From the NCBI GenBank assembly GCA_017416885.1, contig JAFQAM010000114.1:1-6281 (forward strand): a DNA stretch of 6,281 nt. Direction: 5' to 3'. The translations under genes were made by a program, and so were the position numbers. Numbering within the stretch: the stretch's first letter is position 1; the number at the start of each line of letters is the position of its first letter. This document shows, one piece after another, positions 1 to 5,900 of the stretch. Source of the stretch: Clostridia bacterium. GTDB taxonomy: Bacteria > Bacillota > Clostridia > Oscillospirales > CAG-272. Under the pieces are notes generated by a model, which saw only the letters and a program-made list of their open reading frames with translations, made no database searches and was not told the DNA's origin.

Positions 1-441
1 ATTTGGCTTGCCTGTCAGCCTTATATGCTTTTCGTTGTCCATATGCTTTATATCAAGCATAACAAGGTCGGTAACCTCTAAAAGACGGTCGATTTTTGCA
101 AGGCGCTCCTGCTTTCTTTCAAACATAACGCCTGAGGTATCAAGGCAAGTGTGTATGCATTCTTTTTTTGCAAGAGTAAAAAGCTCTGTAAGAAAATCTA
201 TTTGGCACATTGGCTCGCCGCCTGTGGCTGTAATGCCGCCTGTCATATAAAATTCCTTATTGCGCAGCATTCTTTTTAAAATGTCGGCAGCTTGATATTC
301 TGTTCCTAAATTAAAGGACCAGGTATCGGGATTGTGGCAATACTGACATCTTAAAATACAGCCTTGGAAAAACACTACGAAGCGAACTCCGGGACCGTCA
401 ACTGTGCCAAAGGATTCAAACGAATGTATTCTTCCCGTCAT
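1..441 (-). CDS. pflA: Pyruvate formate-lyase activating enzyme (radical SAM), C-terminus cut by window edge
   Basis: This radical SAM activase installs the glycyl radical on pyruvate formate-lyase in the cytoplasm, using S-adenosylmethionine and a 4Fe-4S cluster. The 147 visible codons start MTGRIHSFESFGTVDGPGVR, the typical PflA opening. The cluster motif C-x3-C-x2-C is Cys28, Cys32 and Cys35, followed by HNPDTW. The SAM-binding GGEP motif is at residues 74-77, and the conserved MLDIKH stretch is at 128-133. Family members are about 240-250 residues, so roughly the last 100 lie beyond the left edge. The ATG at 441-439 is one base past the pflB stop codon (TAA, 445-443), and no Shine-Dalgarno sequence is visible before it. 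Translation therefore probably depends on ribosomes finishing pflB. Identity is very secure; only the end is missing. Confidence 0.97.
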   Translation of the reverse strand, partial: MTGRIHSFESFGTVDGPGVRFVVFFQGCILRCQYCHNPDTWSFNLGTEYQAADILKRMLRNKEFYMTGGITATGGEPMCQIDFLTELFTLAKKECIHTCLDTSGVMFERKQERLAKIDRLLEVTDLVMLDIKHMDNEKHIRLTGKPN

Positions 442-442
442 A

Positions 443-2671
443 TTATATGCAGCAGTGGAATGTTCTTGAAATAACCTCGTCCTGTTGCTCCTTGGTTAAT
501 TTAATAAAGTTAACCGCATAGCCCGATACACGGATTGTAAGCTGAGGATATTTTTCAGGATGCTTTTGTGCATCAAGTAGTAGCTCCTTATCAAATACAT
601 TTACATTTAAGTGGAAGCCGCCCTTCATCGAATAGCCGTCAAGTAATGCAACTAAGTTGTTTACTCTTTCCTTATGGCTCTTACCAAGCGCGCTTGGAAC
701 AATTGTAAATGTATTGGAAATACCGTCCTGTGAATCCATAAACGGTAGCTTTGCAACAGATGCCATAGATGCAACTGCGCCGTTTGTATCTCTGCCGTGC
801 ATTGGGTTTGCGCCCGGGGCAAATGGCTCGCCCTGCTTTCTGCCGTCAGGAGTTGAGCCTGTATTTTTACCGTAGGATACATTTGAGGTAATTGTTAAAA
901 TTGATGTTGTAATAATACCGTCGCGGTATGTGTGGTTCTGGCGAAGATACTCAATAAATGTATGAAGGACTTCTTTTGCAATATTGTCAACTCTATCGTC
1001 ATCATTACCGTACTTAGGGAAGTCGCCCTCGGTAATGTAGTCGGTAACAATGCCCTTTTCGTTTCTTACAACCTTAACCTTTGCGTATTTAATAGCGGAA
1101 AGTGAGTCGGCAACTACGGAAAATCCCGCAATACCTGTTGCAAACCATCTCTTCACATTCTTATCGTGAAGCGCCATTTGAAGTCTTTCATAGCTATATT
1201 TATCGTGCATATAGTGGATAATATTGAGGGCGTTTACATAAACCTGCGCAAGCCATCTCATCATATCCTTATATTTTTCCATTACATCGTCATAGTCAAG
1301 GTATTCGCCCTCAACTCCGCGGTATTCAGGTCCTACTTGCTCGCCTGTGATTTCATCAACACCGCCGTTAATTGCGTAAAGCAAGCATTTTGCAAGATTT
1401 GCTCTTGCGCCAAAGAATTGCATTTCCTTTCCTATTCTCATAGATGAAACGCAACAAGCGATACCGTAGTCATCACCGTGAAGCGGACGCATAATATCGT
1501 CATTTTCGTATTGTACTGCGTGGTGCTTGATTGAAATTTCTGCGCAGAATTTCTTAAATTCGTCAGGTAAATTCTTTGACCATAAAACTGTTAGGTTTGG
1601 CTCAGGTGCTGCGCCTATATTATTTAATGTGTTAAGATATCTGAATGATGATTTAGTAACAAGTGGGCATCCGTCTATTGCCATACCGCCGATTGACTCT
1701 GTTACCCAGGTTGGATCTCCCGCAAAAATTGCATTATAGTCAGGTGTTCTTGCAAAGCAAACAAGACGAAGCTTCATAATGAAGTGGTCGATAATTTCCT
1801 GGATTTCCTTTTCAGTAATAACGCCTGCTTGTAAGTCTCTTTCAGCATAGATATCAAGGAAGGTAGATGTTCTGCCAAGGCTCATTGCTGCTCCGTTTTG
1901 CTCCTTAACCGCTGCAAGATATGCAAAATATACGGCTTGAACCGCTTCCTTGAAGCTTGAAGCGGGCTTTGAAATATCACAGCCATAGGAAAGAGCCATT
2001 TTTTTAAGCATTTCAAGCGCGCGGATTTGCTCTGAAAGCTCCTCTCTTTCTCTTATAACATCGGCATACATAATAACGCGTGTGCCTGATTTTTGCTTTT
2101 GCTTAAATTCGATAAGCTTATCAACGCCATAAAGTGCTACTCTACGGTAGTCGCCGATAATTCTGCCTCTACCGTATGCATCAGGCAAGCCTGTAATGAT
2201 ATGGCTTGAACGGCATTTTCTCATTTCGGTTGTATAAACATCAAAAACGCCTGCGTTATGTGTTTTTCTGTGCTCTGTAAAGTATTCAACCACCTCAGGA
2301 TCAACCTCGTAGCCGTTATCCTTACAAGCCTTCACCGCCATTCTGATGCCGCCATAGGGTTGAAGCGAACGCTTTAACGGCTTATCTGTTTGTAAGCCAA
2401 CGATTTGCTCCTTGTCCTTATCAATATATGCGGCAGGGTGCGATGTGATCGTTGATATGATTTTAGTATCCATATCAAGCACGCCGCCCTTAGCGATTTC
2501 CTCTTTTTTAAGCTCGCTTACCTCTTTCCACAAGTCAAGAGTGTTTTGTGTAGGGCCTGCCAAAAAATCACCGTTACCATAGTACGGTGTTACATTTCTG
2601 TGTATAAAGTCGCGAACATTAATCTCAGTTTCCCAAGGTCCGCCGACAAAATTTTCCCATTCCTTAACCAT
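443..2671 (-). CDS. pflB: Formate C-acetyltransferase (pyruvate formate-lyase), glycyl radical enzyme
   Basis: This cytoplasmic enzyme converts pyruvate and CoA to acetyl-CoA and formate, a central step of anaerobic sugar fermentation. The 742-residue length is normal for the family. The N-terminus has the family signature INVRDFIHRNVTPY, and residues 161-183 hold the conserved GLPDAYGRGRIIGDYRRV region. The catalytic cysteine pair is Cys406-Cys407 in IACCVSSMRIG. The C-terminal glycyl radical domain contains TPDGR and GANPMHGRD, and the radical glycine is Gly717 in IRVSGYAVNF, 25 residues from the end. All key residues for true PFL, rather than a diol dehydratase-type relative, are present. 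The protein ends in the unusual sequence FHCCI. The start ATG at 2671 has a good ribosome binding site 9 bases upstream and its own promoter. It is cotranscribed with pflA, with a one-base gap. Confidence 0.98.
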   Translation of the reverse strand: MVKEWENFVGGPWETEINVRDFIHRNVTPYYGNGDFLAGPTQNTLDLWKEVSELKKEEIAKGGVLDMDTKIISTITSHPAAYIDKDKEQIVGLQTDKPLKRSLQPYGGIRMAVKACKDNGYEVDPEVVEYFTEHRKTHNAGVFDVYTTEMRKCRSSHIITGLPDAYGRGRIIGDYRRVALYGVDKLIEFKQKQKSGTRVIMYADVIREREELSEQIRALEMLKKMALSYGCDISKPASSFKEAVQAVYFAYLAAVKEQNGAAMSLGRTSTFLDIYAERDLQAGVITEKEIQEIIDHFIMKLRLVCFARTPDYNAIFAGDPTWVTESIGGMAIDGCPLVTKSSFRYLNTLNNIGAAPEPNLTVLWSKNLPDEFKKFCAEISIKHHAVQYENDDIMRPLHGDDYGIACCVSSMRIGKEMQFFGARANLAKCLLYAINGGVDEITGEQVGPEYRGVEGEYLDYDDVMEKYKDMMRWLAQVYVNALNIIHYMHDKYSYERLQMALHDKNVKRWFATGIAGFSVVADSLSAIKYAKVKVVRNEKGIVTDYITEGDFPKYGNDDDRVDNIAKEVLHTFIEYLRQNHTYRDGIITTSILTITSNVSYGKNTGSTPDGRKQGEPFAPGANPMHGRDTNGAVASMASVAKLPFMDSQDGISNTFTIVPSALGKSHKERVNNLVALLDGYSMKGGFHLNVNVFDKELLLDAQKHPEKYPQLTIRVSGYAVNFIKLTKEQQDEVISRTFHCCI

Positions 2672-2680
2672 AGTTTAAAT

Positions 2681-2687
2681 CCTCTCT
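2681..2687 (-). promoter_or_regulatory. Ribosome binding site of pflB
   Basis: AGAGAGG on the minus strand lies 9 bases upstream of the ATG at 2671. It is a good Shine-Dalgarno match and supports that start. pflA has no comparable site. Confidence 0.85.
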
Positions 2688-2700
2688 TTAGTTAAATTGC

Positions 2701-2729
2701 TATATCAATTTTCATATGGGGTATATCAA
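2701..2729. repeat. Direct repeat of an 8-mer in the pflB leader, 21-base spacing
   Basis: TATATCAA (plus strand) occurs at 2701-2708 and 2722-2729. The copies are 21 bases apart, about two helical turns, so a protein could contact both on the same DNA face. Both lie downstream of the predicted pflB transcription start, where a bound repressor would block the polymerase. The DNA is AT-rich, so chance is a real alternative. Confidence 0.35.
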
Positions 2730-2756
2730 AAATGACATTGCCGTTCTCTCATATAT

Positions 2757-2785
2757 AATATACCATTTTTTATGATTAAAGTCAA
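2757..2785 (-). promoter_or_regulatory. Sigma-A type promoter of pflBA
   Basis: The minus strand reads TTGACT (2785-2780), a 17-base spacer, then TATATT (2762-2757). Each hexamer matches the consensus at five of six positions and the spacing is optimal. The transcription start would be near 2750, giving a leader of about 80 nt before the pflB ATG. The position, downstream of a hairpin terminator and upstream of pflB, fits a dedicated pfl promoter. The start site is predicted from the hexamers only. Confidence 0.8.
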
Positions 2786-2865
2786 GATAAATAGCGCGTG
2801 TAAAATAAGTTTATATAAATATACAAATTTTTATCCTGCCGAACTCTTTTTTTGTTAATTTTCAT

Positions 2866-2884
2866 TGCTTAATGACATTAAGCA
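2866..2884. promoter_or_regulatory. Perfect 19-base palindrome, candidate operator upstream of pflB
   Basis: The plus strand reads TGCTTAATG-A-CATTAAGCA: two 9-base arms around a single central base, with no mismatch. Odd-centred dyads of this kind are typical of sites for dimeric regulators. It lies about 80 bases upstream of the pflB -35 element and touches the terminator hairpin at base 2884. The inner 9 bases, AATGACATT, recur at 2731-2739, just after the predicted pflB transcription start. The regulator is unknown. It could instead form a small RNA hairpin in the 3' tail of the upstream gene. Confidence 0.5.
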
Positions 2885-2915
2885 CAAAACCACTGTGTTT
2901 CCACAGTGGTTTTGT
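2884..2915 (-). terminator. Hairpin terminator after the HTH-repeat protein gene
   Basis: A perfect 14-base-pair stem (2884-2897 with 2902-2915) encloses a 4-base loop. Read on the minus strand the loop is GAAA, a stable GNRA tetraloop. The strong core is CCACTGTG/CACAGTGG, followed by TTTTGT. It begins about 40 bases after the stop codon of the upstream gene and about 100 bases before the pflB -35 element. The A-rich 5' arm and T-rich 3' arm could allow function in both directions, but the GNRA loop favours minus-strand transcripts. The T-run is short and partly within the stem, so termination may be incomplete. Confidence 0.75.
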
Positions 2916-2932
2916 AATGTAAAAATACATTA
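2915..2932. repeat. Inverted repeat TAATGTA-AAAA-TACATTA
   Basis: Seven-base arms (2915-2921 and 2926-2932) pair perfectly around AAAA. The repeat abuts the terminator stem at 2915 and lies between it and the stop codon at 2956. Its right end shares ACATTAAG (2927-2934) with the palindrome on the other side of the terminator (2875-2882). As RNA the stem would be weak, all A-U except one G-C pair. Confidence 0.45.
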
Positions 2933-2955
2933 AGATAGAAAGAAAGAATGAAAAA

Positions 2956-5900
2956 CTAAGCGTCTGATTTTGTTTGTCCCCATATCACATTATGGTAATC
3001 CGTTTCCTCACCAATTTCGGTTGCATTCCAATTTACATCCCAGCCCTCAGGCTTTGATAACGCTTCGCAATAAATTTCAACTGCGCCTACGGTACAGAAT
3101 GCATGTTGCTCAATTGTAACAACGGTTGCGGGGATAAATATTTTTTCAAGTCCTGCTCCTAAAAATGCACCTTCCTCAATTTTTGTCACGGTTGAGGAAA
3201 TAACAACGGTTTTAAGCTTTGCGCAGTCCTTGAATGATTCACCGCCGATGACGGTAGTGCCCTCGGGAATAACTATGCTTTCAAGGGATGAGCAAAATTC
3301 AAAGCATCCCCAACCAAGAGTATCAAGCGTTCCCTCGAAATCTATTTGCTTTAATGATTCACAATATCCAAAGGATTGCCAATTGATTATTCCTACATTT
3401 TTCTTAAAGGTTACGCTTTCAAGGGAAACGCAATTTAAAAACACCTGATTCATTATAAAGGAAATATCGTTATGAAAGGTTAATTCCTTAAGAGAAATGC
3501 AATCCTTAAACGCTTCCTTATCAAAGTATCCAACCGCGCATCCGTAAACATATTCAAGAGATGAGCAGCCCTCAAAGCCGCCAAGCTCTATTTTGCCCAC
3601 ATAATTATCGCCTTCAACATCACTTGGTAATGTGATTTCCTTTAGGTAAGTATTATTCTTGAATGCGTATTTTCTGATGATGTCAATGTTATAGGGAACG
3701 GTAAATTCCAAATCCTTTTTGCCCTCGGGATATTTTACGATAGACTTACCGTAATCACCGTATAGCACTCCGTTTTCAGAGCGGTATTCAGTATAAGCGC
3801 CAAGATATGTGATTTTTTCAAGACCGATACATTCGCTGAATGCTTCGGGATCAATATAGGTCACGGATACAGGGATTATAACCTCTGTAATTTCCGTTTG
3901 CCCTGCAAATGCGCCCGCTTCTATTCTTGTAATTTTGTTACCGTTATTATCATAGCTTGGCAAGTTAATTACGCCCTTGCCCTCAACATATATAATTGAT
4001 ACGCCTGTTGCGTTAGCTTCGTATGTAAATTTCGGCTTGGGTTCCTCGTCGGTTGCTCCGTTGTCAGTATCTCCCCATATTACATTCATAACGCCTGTGT
4101 GCCAATCTATTGCCCAACCGGTCGGGCGCGATGATACCTCGCATCTGACCGTTATATCCTCACAGCCCCAGAATACCGCGCTTCCCATTGCTTTAAGCGT
4201 TATAGGAAGAAATACATCGGTTAAGCCTGTATTCTGAAATACATATGAGCCAAGGCTTGCAATTCCTGTTAAGTCAATGCTTTCAAGGCTAAAGCAGCCG
4301 TGGAAGGCTCTGTCGTTAATTGCGTTTACCTTACCGTTAAATGTTACGCTTGATAGGCTCAAGCAATTTTCAAACGCGCTTTTTTCAATTCCGTAAACCT
4401 CGGGCGCTTTAAAGTCAAGCTCAGCAAGAGACACACAATTCTGGAATGCGCATGCTTCAATATAATTGGCAAGATAGCCAAGCTCAATTTTAATCAGGCT
4501 TATGCAGCCCTCAAATGCGTATGCGGAAATTTTGCCTACACCGTCTATGCCATTTATATCGTTTGGTAAATATACCTCTTCAAGGTAGATTGCATAATTA
4601 AATGCGTATTTTCCTACCACATCAAGGCTGTTCGGAGCTATATATACGGTATTTTCCTTGCCCATAGGATATTTATGTATAACTGTTTTTTGCTTGTTAT
4701 ATAAAATTCCGTTCTCTGAAAGATACTTACTGTTATTTATATCCACATTGATTTCGGTCAGCATCGCGCATCCCTCAAATGCGGTTACTTCAATTGATGT
4801 TACGGTAGATGGAATATTAATTTTTGTAATAAATTCGTTTTCAAAAAATGCTCTTTCGCCGATTTTAACAATCTTTACTCCGTTATACTCTTTTGGAATA
4901 TCAACAATTTCACTTGAACCGCTATAACCGATTACTGAATATCCGCCTGAAACAAGCTCAAAGCTGAAAATTGAAAGGTCCCAGCTTGCATACAGAGTAA
5001 TATTTCCGCCCTTACCAAGTGTGGTTTGGTAAATCGGCACAGTGAGAGCCTCATCAAGATACCAACCGTTAAAGCTATAATCCTGTCTTTCGGGAGATAT
5101 GAATGAGACTACATTTTCCGCGTTATATGTGTTTGGATTGCTAATATCGTTTTTGCCGCCGTTTAACACATAGCTTATGCTATACTGTATCGGTGTATAT
5201 TTTGCGGTTAAGGCTACATCCTTCGCTGTGCCCTTTGATATAATTTCAACTCTGTTATTATTACTGTCATACCAACCGTCAAAGGTGTAAAATTCTAACA
5301 CAGGGGTAGGCAAAATAACTGCTTCGCTTGGTGAAAATACTGTTTTATATTCGCCCTCTATTTTGCCTTTTCCCACATTCAATATCAAATTATAGATATC
5401 AGATGACCACACCGCATAAAGCGTCATATTTTCCGCGCCCATTTTAACGGAGTCGCAGTTTGAATACACGCTTTCGCCGTTTGGTGATAGCGCCCAGCCT
5501 ACAAATATGCTTCCTTCCTTTGTAAAGGTATTGGCTGAAAGCACTACTGTTTCGTCTGTTTTTGCTTTTCCCTCGTATTTTTTGCCTGTTTCGTAATCTA
5601 TGTAGGTTATTGTATTTTCGTTTGGTGTCCATTTAGCAATAAGCGTGGTATTGCCCTTGATTTTATCTAAATCCAAATCCCATTTTTTGTCGCCTATGTA
5701 CCATCCCTCAAAGGTATAGCCGTTTTTAGTCGGGGACGAAATTCCCTCTATTTTTGAGCCCTCTTTAATAACTAAATCTGTTAAATTATTGCCACCCTGT
5801 GTGTCAAATTTAACTAAATAGCTATCCTTTTGGAGCACAATGCCAAAAATCACATAGCTGAGTGTACATAAGCAAATTACAATAATTGCGGCAAGCACGC

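Noticed and set aside
8..250. Plus-strand open frame opposite pflA
   Set aside because: It is the antisense of well-conserved pflA codons, and its product shows no recognisable domain.
1166..1739. Plus-strand open frames within pflB
   Set aside because: They are shadows of the conserved pflB reading frame, with no ribosome binding sites or domain similarity.
2708..2730. FNR/CRP-like dyad around the leader sequence TTGATATACCCC
   Set aside because: The right half needed for TTGAT-N4-ATCAA is absent. The two TTGAT-like elements are direct, not inverted.
2845..2870. Possible Rex (NADH-sensing) operator upstream of pflB, from the sequence TTGTTAA on the plus strand
   Set aside because: Only one half matches TTGTTAA-N4-TTAACAA. 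The second half (CATTGCT) does not fit, and the site lies well upstream of the -35 element.
2884..2915. CRISPR repeat or small transposon end, because of the long perfect hairpin
   Set aside because: There is a single copy only, with no spacers, transposase or target duplication. The position and GAAA loop fit a terminator better.
3230..4927. Plus-strand open frames opposite the leucine-rich repeat region
   Set aside because: They arise from the repetitive codon pattern of the repeat protein on the other strand and have no independent coding evidence.
5444..5632. Short basic minus-strand open frame (62 codons) overlapping the InlB repeats
   Set aside because: It is an alternative frame inside the large gene. 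Its lysine/arginine richness reflects frame-shifted AT-rich codons, and it has no domain.
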